Numbered from the stretch's first letter, positions 34,225 through 45,609 are shown. The stretch is 64,000 nucleotides of DNA from Theropithecus gelada (GCF_003255815.1 NC_037673.1:163049427-163113426); one strand, 5' to 3'. The notes: generated by a model not told the origin, from the sequence alone. Translations and numbers: made by a program.

Positions 34225-34560
34225 TATCTGAGGCTTTCTTTGGTGTGGTGGTCAGAGAAGACCTCTTCAATGAGCTGAGACCTTGGAGCCAACCATTACT
34301 ATTACAAAATGGTGGAAAATGTGGAAGGAATCATTACAAATAGTAGAACCTTGGCAAATACAAAAACCTCAATTCTGTTGAACTGAGACCAGGGGAATGC
34401 TGGGAGTTTGATGGCCAGAAAGAAGCTCTGTGAGACCAAAGTGCAATTAACAAAGAAAGAATAGTATAAGATGAGGAAAAGAGTGATGCATGGGTTTTTG
34501 GCTCATGTAAGTTCTCATAGGCAATGATAAAAACTGTAGTTTTAATCTGAAGAGAATATT

Positions 34561-35029
34561 GCAAAATTTTAGTAAGTATCTTTCTCCTTTCTGTCTTAGA
34601 ACTTCCATTCCCTTGCTTCTGAGAGCCTCCTAATATTGCAGCTCTCCCGTCAGTCCCTTGTCCAAAGATCTCTTTTGGTCTTTTCTCATGTAATGTGCCT
34701 TCCAGCTTCCCACTCTCTTAGGGACTTGCCAGGCAATTTGTAAACTAATCTGATAAACCAATAAGAATTAAAGCATTCATAGGTAATGTCACCTAAAATG
34801 ATATTCCCCTAAGATAGCATCTTTCCTATAAAACAGCCTTTATTATCTAGACTGCAAGGAGTAAATACTTTGGAAATTATAGCTATTTAATGGAAAAAAA
34901 ATACCAAACAAACCCACAATATAAGCAGCTGCTTTTTTCCCCTCCCATGCAAAGGAATATACTTGTGTGAACTGTTCAGTTCAGCTGGTTAGAAATCAGG
35001 AAGTATTATTATCACCCTTGGTTTAACGA
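34561..35029. other. Unassigned interval
   Basis: No supported feature. Confidence 0.5.
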
Positions 35030-35380
35030 TCACTAGGATTTATTAAGCCCCTGTTGTGCACCAGGCACTACACTAGATACTTTATATACAGAGTTTCATT
35101 TAATTCTCACTACCAGTCCCATAAATTCCCAATTTATAGATGAAGAAAGTGAGGCTCAAAGGCTTATCTGCCTTGCACTGTGAACTTGTGATGAAAACAA
35201 GTTTAGAAATATAAAAGGCAATCCATAAGAATTTGCTTAATATAAGCATGATTGGAATGAATAAGTGAATGAATACATAAGTAAATAAGTCACACAGCCT
35301 GGGAGTTAGTGGATAGAGCTATGATTGGATTCAGCCCTCATGGACATAGAAGCCCACGCTATTCTATATAATAATGCCTT
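35030..35380 (+). repeat. MIR with internal insertion
   Basis: GTTGTGCACCAGGCACTACAC, ATTTATAGATGAAGAAAGTG, then after about 120 unrelated bases, AAGTCACACAGCCTGGGAG and AAGCCCACGCTATTC. The insert (about 35165-35288) is AT-rich with GAATGAATAAGTGAATGAAT, possibly an L2 end. Confidence 0.7.
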
Positions 35381-36511
35381 CCTCATTTAGTACATGATGA
35401 TTTTGATATTCTGATATACAGTTCAGAGCACAGTTTATTCAAAGGCAAAAGGAGCATGTCCAATGAGGCAGTTAGAGGATTTCTGTCAGAGGATCTCCTC
35501 CCTTAATTTTTCTGGTTCTGGGGAGCAATTTGCTATGTCTACTCAGGAATTCAGGCTGATTAAATGACTAAATTCTGATAGTAATGTTATTTTGATAAGA
35601 CCAAAAATTTCCCCTAAGGCGTTGCAAGGAACACATACATATGTGTACACACACAGGCATACACACAGATACATAGACACTTTCTGTGAGTGAGAAAATG
35701 CCACGTGAAGATGGAAGGATCCAAGGATTCAGCTCTTGCCTCTAGTCAGTGTCTATAACTAAGCAAGCTTGTTTGGGGGTGATGTTCACTATCTTACCCG
35801 TTCCAAAACATAAAAATAAAATAAAAACCCCAAGGTGTCTAAGAACGTGATAAGAGTTATCTTCAAGGAATACAATTTCATTCTTTGATTTTAGTGAGAT
35901 CTACACATCTCTGTCAGAAGTTGAACTAGGGCCAGAGTTTTTAAAACAGAAACAAGTGTGTGGCTCTGATTCATCCTCTTCTGAAATCATACTGAACTCT
36001 TGGATGGGCACTCTCCTGAAGAGATGATGCTTCTATTTGTGTTATAAACCTGAACTTAAGCATAAGTGAGAGGAAGCTCTCCAAAAAGTGCTCTTGCAAA
36101 GCATTCCCCGTGTTACTGTATTGAAAGAAAATGTTCTTCAATCAAATATGTTTAGGAAACAAAGTGAATTATCTGACCTCTTAGCAATTTTCAAAGAACA
36201 TTATTAAAGAATCGAAGAGGTCCTAAAAACCAATTAAATAAATAACAATAATCTATATAACTTTGTTTACCCAATATATCCCATACCAATCTGGCCACAG
36301 TATACCATAAAAAGGACATGTAATTGATTAGTGGTCCACTGAATATCTTTTGGGAAATGCTGACTTAGGAAATTTAAATGGTTCATGACGAGTAGAAAAG
36401 CAAAATTTTCTGTGTGGCTATAGCTGTCATAATCCTTAGGGACTTGTGGGGACTTGTGGGATAATTTGTAAGATTTTAAATGGGAAACATCTTTAGGGTA
36501 ATGTCTGCTAC
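35381..36511. other. Unassigned interval
   Basis: Small CA-rich stretch near 35648-35672 and a 10-base tandem GGGACTTGTG doubling at about 36439-36458. No gene. Confidence 0.5.
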
Positions 36512-36804
36512 TTTTTTTTTTTTTTTTTTTTTTTGAGATCAAGTCTCGCTCTGCTGCCCAGGCTGGAGTGCAGTGGCGCAATTTTGGCTCACTGCAATCA
36601 CCGCCTCCTGGGTTCAAGTGATTCTCCTTTCTCAGCCTCCCGAGTAGCTGGGATTATAGATGTCCACCACCACGACTGGTTAATTCTTGTATTTTTAGTA
36701 GAGACAGGATTTCACCATGTTGGCCAGGTTGGTCTCAAACTCCTAACCTCAGGGGATCTGCCCTAAAGTGTTGGGATTACAGGCGTGAGCTACCACACCC
36801 AGCC
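36512..36804 (-). repeat. Alu SINE with deletion
   Basis: T23 tail; body lacks about 13 bases between GGGGATCTGCC and CTAAAGTG (the CGCCTCGGCCTCC region). Ends CACACCCAGCC. Flanking words ATGTCTGCTACT and ATGTGCTACTCT. Confidence 0.92.
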
Positions 36805-36864
36805 ATGTGCTACTCTTATATATGATAACGTTACATCTGACTCTACCTGTAGGCAGCAACACAT

Positions 36865-37072
36865 GGCAGGCATGAAGGAGCACAGGCTGCAGAGTCAAGT
36901 CCTACCATTGCCACTTACCGCTCATGTGACTTTGTATGACACTTAAATTCTTTGAACCTGACCTATAAACAGTACTTAGCTCAAAGGAAATTATGGAGCT
37001 AATGTAAACAAAGTGCTTAGCATTGTGCTGGGCAAATACTAAGTGCTTAATAAGAGGCACCTGTTTTATATT
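36865..37072 (-). repeat. MIR, antisense
   Basis: CAGAGTCAAGTCCTACCATT, GCCACTTACCGCTCATGTGA and AAGTGCTTAGCATTGTGCTG. Confidence 0.8.
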
Positions 37073-37829
37073 TTTCTCTTTTTGTCTGATGCTTCTCATG
37101 GGTTTTTGTAGAATCATTCACATTCTCTTATAGAGCCCTCTTCTTGTCAGGGCATGCATTTGTAAGAAGGCCAAGTGGGTATTAACTACCTCATATATAG
37201 ACCTCATTAGTGCAATTCACAAACCAAGACCAGAGTTTTATGGAGAAGGAATGTAGAATTATTTCTTGCAATGTTACCCACATTCTTCTTTAGCTATAAT
37301 ATGCAGTTAAGTGGCACTTTGAAAAGCTATTAGCACAAAAATCACTTATATTAAAACTAGTCTTAACATTAAAAATCAGTTTTTTATAAAAATCTGTGAA
37401 TATCTCTTATGCTATTATTAAACCTGTGCAGGGATGTCCCCTTAAAATCCAAAATGGGTCTCATAAAATCATCCCCAAAGGAAATTTATAGTACAACAAC
37501 CTGGAATGATGTTTACCATAAGTATAGACCAGCAACTGTCAGACAAACATTTGTGTTTGCCAGATATGCGAGTTGTTGGTGGAACTACAAACAAGGACTT
37601 TAAGTTATCCACAAAGACATTTGCTGCTCGTACATCTGTAACTGACATTTATAAAGGAAAATTCCCACTGTAGGCTTATAAAAAGATTTTGCACTTGCGT
37701 TCGTAATGACTGCAGTAGGATTTCTATACTATATATTAGGTTTATTATTAGTTTTGGAGTCAGAACATGACAACAGTTATTGTGTTAGGGTGACCATAAT
37801 TATCAATCTTTTTATTCCTCTGCCTCAAT
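37073..37829. other. Unassigned interval
   Basis: No supported feature. Confidence 0.5.
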
Positions 37830-38815
37830 CCATAGGTGCTCCGTCTCATTCAGAGTAACAATGGCAGTTCTTGAAAGGGGTTGCTAGGCTCTCCGATCTC
37901 ATCCAACCTCACCTCTCCTCCCCACTTGCTCACTCTGCCATAACCACACCCTTCTTCTTGTTCCAGGCATGCTCCTACCTCAGGCCTATGCATTTCTGTT
38001 TCTTTTTTTTTTTTTTTTTTCCTGAGACAGAGTCTCATTCTGTTGCCAGGTTGGAGTGCAATGGCACGATCTTGGCTCACTGCAGCCTCCACCTCCTGGG
38101 TTCAAGCGATTCTGCTGCTTCAGCCTCCTGAGTAGCTGGGATTACAGGCGTCTGCCACCAGGCCAGGCTAATTTTTGTATTTTTACTAGAGATGGGGTTT
38201 CACCATGTTGGTCAGGCTTGTCTCAAACTCCTGCCCTCGTGATCTGCCCGCCTTGGCCTCCCAAAGTGTTGGGATTACAGGCGTGAGCCACCGCACCCAA
38301 CCTTCATTTTGTCTTAAATTATTTTCTTCAAGATACTCACAAAATTGGTGTCCCAGTTCCTTCAAATATCTGCTCACATGTCATTCACAAACTAACACGG
38401 TTTCCTTAAAAGTCTCTTCACACTTTATCCACACCTGCTTTATATTTCTCCATAGCACTGAATACTATCTGACATAGCCATACCTGCTCATGGAAGTCAA
38501 TTACTAAATTTCTCAAAAATTTGCCAGGTGATTTTTTTAAAATATTAAAACTTGAAATTTGCCATGTTGCAAATATTTACACCGTGGCAACTGGCAATAC
38601 TACCAGTCAGGACTTTTATTTGGAGAGCTGGTTTACTAGAACATGACAAGACATAATATTTATGTGCTTATGTATACACTGTTGGTCAACACTAGTGTAT
38701 AAGCTCAACAAATGCAAACAGTCTGTTTTGTTCACTACTGTTTATCTAGTGTCCTGTACAGAGTCTGACACAGTTGATTAACATATTTATGTCGAATGAA
38801 TGACTGATGAGTATT
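37830..38815 (+). repeat. L2, sense, split by Alu
   Basis: CTCTGCCATAACCACACCC, CAGGCATGCTCCTACCTCAG, then beyond the Alu TTAAAAGTCTCTTCACAC, CATAGCACTGAATACTATC and CTGTTTTGTTCACTACTGTT with a terminal GAATGAATGACTGATGA. A long but degraded LINE-2 3' part. Confidence 0.72.
38000..38302 (-). repeat. Alu SINE nested in L2
   Basis: T-rich tail TTTCCTGAGACAGAGTC and body ending GCACCCAACC. Confidence 0.94.
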
Positions 38816-38889
38816 TCAAAAATTAAAATTTTATGGCAGTTAATTTTTGGGAAAGATGAGATTGGCCTTTTCATCCATTCACTAATTTT

Positions 38890-38946
38890 GACATTCAATA
38901 AATATGTACTAGGTGCTCACACTGTTCTAGGACTTGGAGACTTTTA

Positions 38947-38983
<37 letters not shown>

Positions 38984-39560
38984 GAGACAGAGTCTCGCTC
39001 TGTCACCCAGGCTGGAGTGCAGTGACGTGATCTCGACTCACTGCAGCCTCTACCACCCAGGTTCAAGCGATTCTCCTGCCTCAGCCTCCTGAGCAGCTGG
39101 GAGTACAGGCGCGCACCACCACATCCGGTCGGAGACATTTTAATAAACAGAAGAGAAAAGTCCTTACCTTCATGGAGCTTACATTTTAATAGAGGAGAGA
39201 AAAACAGTGAACTAAAACAAACAAACACAAAAGATAAAAGCTGTAAATTCAGATATTGATATGTTAGAAAAAATAAGTTTAGATACTGGGAATGCTTGTA
39301 AAACACTAAGACCACAACAAGATAATGAATAGAGAGGGACTAGAGGAGGAGTTGATCTTTTACATACAGAAATCAGGTACAGCCTTTCTGAAAGTTGATG
39401 TTTGAACTGAGACATAAATGACACAATTAAGTCTGCCAAACTCAGATCTAAGGAAAGCCCATTTCAAGCAGAAAGAACAGCAAAGTGCAAAGCCCTAATG
39501 TTGGACTGAGTTTGGTGAGCTGGAAGAACAGAATGAGGATCACAACTCTTGAAACATACT
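38890..39560 (-). repeat. L2, antisense, split by half Alu
   Basis: ACATTCAATAAATATGTACTAG, CACTGTTCTAGGACTTGGAGAC, then after the Alu CCTTACCTTCATGGAGCTTAC and GCAAAGTGCAAAGCCCTAATG are the antisense L2 3' part. It faces the sense L2 ending at 38815. Confidence 0.8.
38947..39130 (-). repeat. Half Alu with (ATT)n tail
   Basis: Only the right arm is present: a tail of 12 or so ATT units (to 38984), then GAGACAGAGTCTCGCTCTGT to CACATCCGGTC. Flanking GGAGACTTTTA (38936-38946) and GGAGACATTTTA (39131-39142) show that it was 5'-truncated at insertion. Confidence 0.93.
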
Positions 39561-39836
39561 GGCCGGGCGCGGTGGCTCACACCTGTAATCCCAGCACTTT
39601 GGGAGGCTGAGGCAGGTGGATCATGAGGTCAGGAGTCCGAGACCAGCTTGGCCAACATGGTGAAACCCCATGTCTACTAAATATACAAAAAAATCAGCTG
39701 GGCATAGTGGCATGTGCCTGTAATCTCAGCTACTTGGGAGGCTGGGGCAGGAGAATCGCTTGAACCTGGGATGCAGAGGTTACAATGAGTTGAGATTGCA
39801 CCATTGTACTCCAACCTGGGCGAGAGACTCCATCTC

Positions 39837-39880
<44 letters not shown>
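39561..39880 (+). repeat. Alu SINE ending at assembly gap
   Basis: Intact head GGCCGGGCGCGGTGGCTCAC; right arm ends CTCCATCTCC and A43 (39838-39880), where the gap starts. The 3' flank and duplication cannot be seen. Confidence 0.94.
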
Positions 39881-40213
39881 NNNNNNNNNNNNNNNNNNNN
39901 NNNNNNNNNNNNNNNNNNNNNNNNNNNNNNNNNNNNNNNNNNNNNNNNNNNNNNNNNNNNNNNNNNNNNNNNNNNNNNNNNNNNNNNNNNNNNNNNNNNN
40001 NNNNNNNNNNNNNNNNNNNNNNNNNNNNNNNNNNNNNNNNNNNNNNNNNNNNNNNNNNNNNNNNNNNNNNNNNNNNNNNNNNNNNNNNNNNNNNNNNNNN
40101 NNNNNNNNNNNNNNNNNNNNNNNNNNNNNNNNNNNNNNNNNNNNNNNNNNNNNNNNNNNNNNNNNNNNNNNNNNNNNNNNNNNNNNNNNNNNNNNNNNNN
40201 NNNNNNNNNNNNN
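39881..40213. other. Assembly gap, 333 N
   Basis: Unresolved bases between A43 on the left and T25 on the right. Content and true length are unknown. All open frames spanning it are artefacts. Confidence 1.
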
Positions 40214-41163
40214 TTTTTTTTTTTTTTTTTTTTTTTTTGTGGGGAGGTAGAATTGATTTTTTAACATATAAAAAGCTGTGCATAATTAATGTATACAACT
40301 TGATCAATTTGGAGATAATTATACAGCCATGAAGCCACCACCACTATCTGTGCCATAGACCTATTCATCACTGTTAAAAGCTTCCTCCCAATCTATTGTA
40401 CGTTATGATTACAAATTTTTGTGATAAGCATGCTTAACATGAGTTCTACCCTCTTAGAAAAATGTCAAGTATACAATACAGTACTGTTAACTATATTCAC
40501 TATGCTATACAATAGATCTCTAGGATTTATTTCTCATTTATAACCAAAACTTTGTACTCTTTGATGAACATCACATTTTTCTCTCTCCTCATCCTGTAGA
40601 AACCACCATTTCACTCTCTGCTTCTATGAATTTGATTATTTTAAATTTATCACATATAGTGTATCTTGTAGTATTTGTCCTTCTGTGTCTCATTTCACCT
40701 AGCATAGTGACCTCTAGATTCATCCATATTGTCACAACTGGCAAAATTCCCTTTGGTTGAATAATATTTCATTGGATATATGTAACTTGTTTTTACTCAA
40801 AACCACTAATGATCAGGGAAATGCAAATCAAAACCACATGAGATATCACCTCATATCTGTTAGAATGACTAGTATCAAAAAAACAAAAGATAAATATTGG
40901 TGAAGATGTGGAGAAAAGGGAACACTTATACACTGTTAGTGTAGTGTAAATTCATACAGCCATTATAGGAACCAGCATAGAAGTTCTTCAAAAAACTAAA
41001 AATAGAAAGACCAAATCACCTAGCAATAGCACATCTGGGCACATGTCCCAAGGAATTGAAGGCAGAGTCAATTATAAAAGGTACAGATCTTTCTGTACTC
41101 CCTGTTCATCACAGCATTATTCATAATAACCAAGACATGGAAGCAACTAAATATCCATCCGTG
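40214..41163 (-). mobile_element. L1 3' end with 5' inversion
   Basis: T25 (40214-40238) reads as the minus-strand poly(A). About 40239-40795 is the antisense of an L1 3' end (L1MA/L1PB type: AAAAAGCTGTGCATAATTAA, CCATATTGTCACAACTGGC). About 40796-41163 is L1 in the opposite orientation: GGGAAATGCAAATCAAAACC, GGTGAAGATGTGGAGAAAAGG, CATAATAACCAAGACATGG. The two parts are neighbours in L1 order, as expected for twin priming. Confidence 0.72.
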
Positions 41164-41479
41164 CTTCTATTCTATGTGTATCTTTCATAGGAGCCTCAGT
41201 GATCTTTTAAAATTTTAAGTCAGATCACAGCCCAGAAGCCTGAAGTGACTCTCTGATCTTCACTCCAACTTCTTTCTCCCTTGCTCTTTCGGGTGCAGCC
41301 ACACACTAGCCTTCTTGCTGTTCTTAAGACACGAAAGGCATGATCCCACTTTACAGTCGTGGTTCTAGCTGTTTCCTTTGTCTGAAAAGCTTTGTACTGC
41401 CAGAAACTACTTGGCTGAGTCCCGTGGCAATTTCAAGTCCGATCAAATCTCCCCTTAATGAGGACTAGTCTGACCACAA

Positions 41480-41785
41480 TTTTTTTTTTTTTTTTTTTTT
41501 TTGAGAAGGAGTCTCACTCTGACGTCCAGGCTGGAGTGCAATGGTGTGATCTCGGCTCACTGCAACCTCCAACTCCCGGGTTCAAGCAATTCTCCTGCCT
41601 CAGTCTCCCTCTTGAGTAGCTGGGATTACAGGTATGCACCACCACGCCCAGCTAATTTTTGTATTTTTAGTAGAGACGGGGTTTCACCATGCTGGCCAGA
41701 CAGTCTCGAACTCCTGATCTCGTGATCCGCCAGCCTCAACCTCCCAAAGTGCTGGGACTACAGGCATGAGCCACCATGCCCGGCC
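41480..41785 (-). repeat. Alu SINE nested in L2
   Basis: T23 tail, body ending GCCCGGCC. Flanking ACCACAATTTT and ACCACAGTGTTTT mark the target. A short duplicated CTC around CAGTCTCCCTCTTGAG. Confidence 0.94.
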
Positions 41786-41835
41786 ACCACAGTGTTTTAT
41801 GATACAACTTGTACCATACTCCTTACTGTGCCCTT

Positions 41836-42162
41836 TTTTATTTATTTTTTATTATTATTATTTGTTTTTGAGACAGAGTCTCACTCTGTCGCCCAGGCTG
41901 GAGCGCAGTGGTGCAAACTCGGCTCACTGCAAGCTCCGCCTCCCAGGTTCATGCCATTCTCTTGCCTCAGCCTCCCGAGTAGCTGGGACCACAGGCGCCC
42001 ACCACCACGCCCAGCTAATTTTTTTTTGTTGTTGTTGTATTTTTAGTAGAGACAGGGTTTCACCGTGTTACCCAGGATGGTCTCGATCTCCTGACCTCGT
42101 GATCTGCCTGCCTCGGCCTCCCAAAGTGCTGGGATTACAGGCATGAGCCATCGTGCCTGGCC
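41836..42162 (-). repeat. AluY-like SINE nested in L2
   Basis: Tail TTTTATTATTATTATTTG; body with CAGGATGGTCTCGATCTCC and CTGACCTCGTGATC (AluY pattern); linker holds (TTG)n. Ends GTGCCTGGCC. Confidence 0.94.
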
Positions 42163-42375
42163 CTTATTTTTTTATTTTGCATATCACCTTGCAAAACACT
42201 ATATATTTTACTTATTTTTCATATTCTTAATTTGCAAGATAGTGAGCTCCACAAGAGCAGTATTTCATTGCTGCTGTTCATTGACGTTTTTTGAGCATAT
42301 AAAAGAGTGCCTAGAAATAGTGGGTGCTCAATAGTACTTGTTGATTAAATGAATGAACAAATGAATGAAGGAAAA

Positions 42376-42941
42376 TCAATAAGAAGGTAGAAAAAGAGAA
42401 TGTGGGTAAGTAATATATAAACAGACAATTCATTGAACAGAACCACCAAATGACTAAACACAGAAAAAGCTGCTCGATCTAGTAATAATCAATATAATGA
42501 AAAACTAACTCAAGATAACACTTATTCTCATCTGAATGGCAAAACAAATTAAGTTTAATAACACGAAGTGTTGGTAAGAGTTTGTAGAAGCAAGTAGTGA
42601 TACGTTGTCTGCTTTTAATATAAATTTGAAAGAATATTTTGAAGTTCATTTTATAATTCTGAATAAATTTATCCATATTCTTCTGCCTAGCAACCTCACT
42701 TCTAGATACATTTCCCCAGGTAACTCTCCTACATGGACAAAAGAGGTTAGCAGCACTTTTGTAATAGTAGAAAATGAAAAAGCTACTCAAATCCTTTAAT
42801 AGGAAAAATATGAACAAACTGGTTTATTCCTACAATGCAGTTGTATACAAATTTAAAATTAATAAGCCAAAACTACATATATTAACATGAATTCATATTT
42901 AAAACAGAATTTGGAGTAGAATTAGTACAATATGCAACCCC
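42376..42941. other. Unassigned interval, L1-like words
   Basis: AAAAACTAACTCAAGATAAC and CTAGCAACCTCACTTCTAGA with TACATTTCCCCAGGTAA hint at an L1 3' part (sense). Not firmly assigned. Confidence 0.4.
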
Positions 42942-42948
42942 ACTGGAA

Positions 42949-43251
42949 TTTTTTTTTTTTTTTTTTTTGAGACAGAGTCTCACTCTGTCACCCAGGCTGG
43001 AGTGCAATGGCACGATCTCAGCTCACTGTAACTTCTGCCTCCCTGATTCAAGTGATTCTCCTGCCTCAGCTTCCTGAGTAGCTGGGATTACAGGCGCCTG
43101 CCACCACACCCGGCTAATTTTTGTATTTTTAGTAGAGATGGGGTTTCACCATGTTGGCCAGGCTAGTCTTGAACTCCCGACCTCAGACAATCCGCCCCCC
43201 CTTGGCCTCCCAGAGTGCTGGAATTGCAAGAGTGAGCCACTGCGCCTAGCC
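42949..43251 (-). repeat. Alu SINE
   Basis: T20 tail and body ending GCGCCTAGCC. Flanking CTGGAATTTTTT (42943-42954) and CTGGAACTTTTT (43251-43262). Confidence 0.94.
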
Positions 43252-43262
43252 TGGAACTTTTT

Positions 43263-43700
43263 AAAGACACAACAATAGTATCTGTGTTCTATATGGCTTT
43301 ATATGTGTTTATGAAAATGCAAAAAATGCATGGGAATGGTAATACGTACTTGAGGACAGTGATAACTTTTGGGAGAAAACAAGGAAGAGTTTAGACAATG
43401 GGGCTCTTGCACTATGATTTATTAATTTCTGTTAAGATTTTTAAGGTAAATATGATAACACCATGTGTTCAATTTCAGTGTGGAAGTCTATCATGGTATT
43501 TTCTGTGATGTAATACCAAATTTAAAAATTTTTAAATTTTAAATGAATATTTTGGCAAATAAGAGTAAAAAGGAGATACAAAGAAGGATTGGGTGATAGC
43601 ATAAGGGGGCAGCAAGGAAAATATAAAATGCTATTGGGAGAGGTGAGATCTGAGTATATTTGTAAGCAGGGCAGAAGGGACTTTGAAAAAGGGGGAAGCT
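43263..43700. other. Unassigned interval
   Basis: Contains L1-3'-end-like words (ATATGGCTTTATATGTG). No gene. Confidence 0.4.
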
Positions 43701-43894
43701 GGCCGGGCGCGGTGGCTCACGCCTGTAATCCCAGCACTTTAGGAGGCCGAGGCGGGTGGATCAGGAGGTCAGGAGATTGAGATCATCCTCGCTAACAGGC
43801 TGAAACCCCATCTCGACTAAGGGCGCCTGTAGTCGCAGCTACTCGGAGGCTGATGGCGCGAACCCAGGAGGCGGAGCTTGCAGTGAGCGGAGAC
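43701..43894 (+). repeat. AluY with linker deletion and lost tail
   Basis: Perfect head GGCCGGGCGCGGTGGCTCAC. The linker from AAAATACAAAAAATTAGCC to GGTGGC is missing between CTCGACTAA and GGGCGCCTG. The body ends at GTGAGCGGAGAC with no right end or poly(A). Confidence 0.92.
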
Positions 43895-44950
43895 AATATA
43901 AGAGAAAAGGTAAAAGTGTAAAATACTGATGTCATGTGTAGGATGTCAAAAGTAAGGCACATAAGTAGCTGTTAGTTTTGACAAGACAGAGTCATATTTC
44001 TTCTACAGGAGGAGAGAAAAGGAAACACTAGTTGGAGGTACAGAGTTATATTGAAATACAGAACAGAAAGATAAAGGGCACTCTAGCAAATTTAAATATT
44101 CTCAGTCAAGTTGAAGACAATGGGATATCAAGGTTATTTTCAGCCAGTAAGGTAATAAAGAGTTGATAATTTGAGGAGACCAGAGAAAGTTTGAAATCTC
44201 TGCAGGTATGCATGTAATAAGAAACCACTGCAGGTCTATAGTAAGTAAATAAGAGTTACCAGCAACCCAAGCCTTATAAACCCAACTGTGTTAGAAATTA
44301 GTGAGTTTTTAACTATACCCGATTTTCATGCTGTACTTGATTTTTAAACTTCTTCCAGAAGTGCTCAGTAGCCAAATAATACAGGAAATGGATAGAGGGG
44401 TTTATTTAGAATTGAAAATCACCAGAATTATAAAAGCAAAAAGAATAGTGAATCCATGAATCTATGGCGTTCAGGAGAGCATCAATTAAATAGCTAAGCC
44501 TAAGATCAAGGCTACGAACAGAGGCAAGTGAGACCCTCCAAAATCTCATAGAATGGAGAAATAGTAAGAAGTTGAAAACATGAAGAAGTTGAAGTTACAA
44601 TGAGGACAAAAGAACATTTTTAGCAAGATTACAATGACAAGAAGAATGAAAGAGGGAAGAAGTTGGCACTCCAGAATTTTGCAGATTGTCATCTTTGATA
44701 TTACTTCAAGATAAAATCAAGAAGTGCTTAAAGATGTAAAAAATTGAGTGAAAATTATCATTAAAATGTGGGTGAGTCATAAGAAACTCAAATACTGGAT
44801 GATATAAGTTTAAATGTTGAAATAACAGAGGATGATGGAAGCGATGAGGTAGAAAGGACACACAGATAGCTGTTAATTTATTAACAAGAGTATATTGCTA
44901 TTATTTTAAGAACAAGGGTAAACAGTGAATGTTACTTTTATTTAAATTTT
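43895..44950. other. Purine-rich unassigned interval
   Basis: A/G-rich on the plus strand. It may be an old L1 or L2 internal part but no diagnostic word is secure. No gene. Confidence 0.4.
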
Positions 44951-45284
44951 TACAATTATTTTACTCAATGTTATTTGAGATTTGTTTATAGTGATAGCAT
45001 GTAGATATAATCTATTTATTTTAAATTTTTACAGTATTCATTTGTATGAATGCTCTCATTTATTATCCACTCTCTAATGGTTGTTTTCAATTTTTTTGTT
45101 CTGACAAAATAATGCAAATATACATTTTATTTTAAAGCATGTTTTATTATAGTATGCACACATGAGGAAAGATCTCTAGGGCATTTATGTGAAAGGGAAA
45201 TTCTAGGCTGGAGGCATATATATCTTCAACTTGAATATGCACGCTACAGAATGATATATAGAGTAAATGACATTTTTGTAAATT
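44951..45284 (-). repeat. L1 relic, antisense
   Basis: GCATGTAGATATAATCTATT, CAGTATTCATTTGTATGAAT and GGAAAGATCTCTAGGGC match the antisense of old L1 (L1M) 3' ends. It is interrupted at 45301 by a young Alu. Confidence 0.6.
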
Positions 45285-45300
45285 TTTAAAATATGTAAAC

Positions 45301-45609
45301 TTTTTTTTTTTTTTTTTTTTTTTTTGAGACGGAGTCTCGCTCTGTCGCCCGGGCTGGAGTGCAGTGGCCGGATCTCAGCTCACTGCAAGCTCCGCCTCCC
45401 GGGTTCCCGCCATTCTCCTGCCTCAGCCTCCCGAGTAGCTGGGACTACAGGCGCCCGCCACCTCACCCGGCTAATTTTTTTTTTATTTTTTAGTAGAGAC
45501 GGGGTTTCACCGTGTTAGCCAGGATGGTCTCGATCTCCTGACCTCGTGATCCGCCCGTCTCGGTCTCCCAAAGTGCTGGGATTACAGGCTTGAGCCACCG
45601 CGCCCGGCC
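45301..45609 (-). repeat. AluY, Old World monkey type (YRa-like)
   Basis: T25 tail; GGCCGGATCTCAGCTCACTG, CCACCTCACCCGGC, CCGCCCGTCTCGG, GGCTTGAGCCACCGCG. Perfect 16-base duplication TTTAAAATATGTAAAC at 45285-45300 and 45610-45625. Confidence 0.96.

Larger units (their letters stand above)
33336..34560 (-). repeat. L2, antisense, split by two Alus
   Basis: TTCATTCAACAGTTTTTTTATTG, GTACTAGAGATACAGCAAC and ATCTAGAGCTTATATTCTG are the antisense L2 3' end. After the Alus, GGTCAGAGAAGACCTCTTCA and TGAGCTGAGACCTTGGAG continue it. No coding capacity remains. Confidence 0.72.
41164..42375 (+). repeat. L2, sense, split by two Alus
   Basis: AAAATTTTAAGTCAGATCAC, CAGCCACACACTAGCCTTCTT, GTTTCCTTTGTCTGAAAAGC, then after the Alus GATAGTGAGCTCCACAAGAG, GTGCCTAGAAATAGTGGGTG and a GAATGAACAAATGAATGAA tail. 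Fairly complete 3' third of a LINE-2. Confidence 0.82.

Noticed and set aside
39677..40332. Several long frames of 148-196 codons
   Set aside because: They span 333 N bases and homopolymers; they exist only because N does not create a stop.
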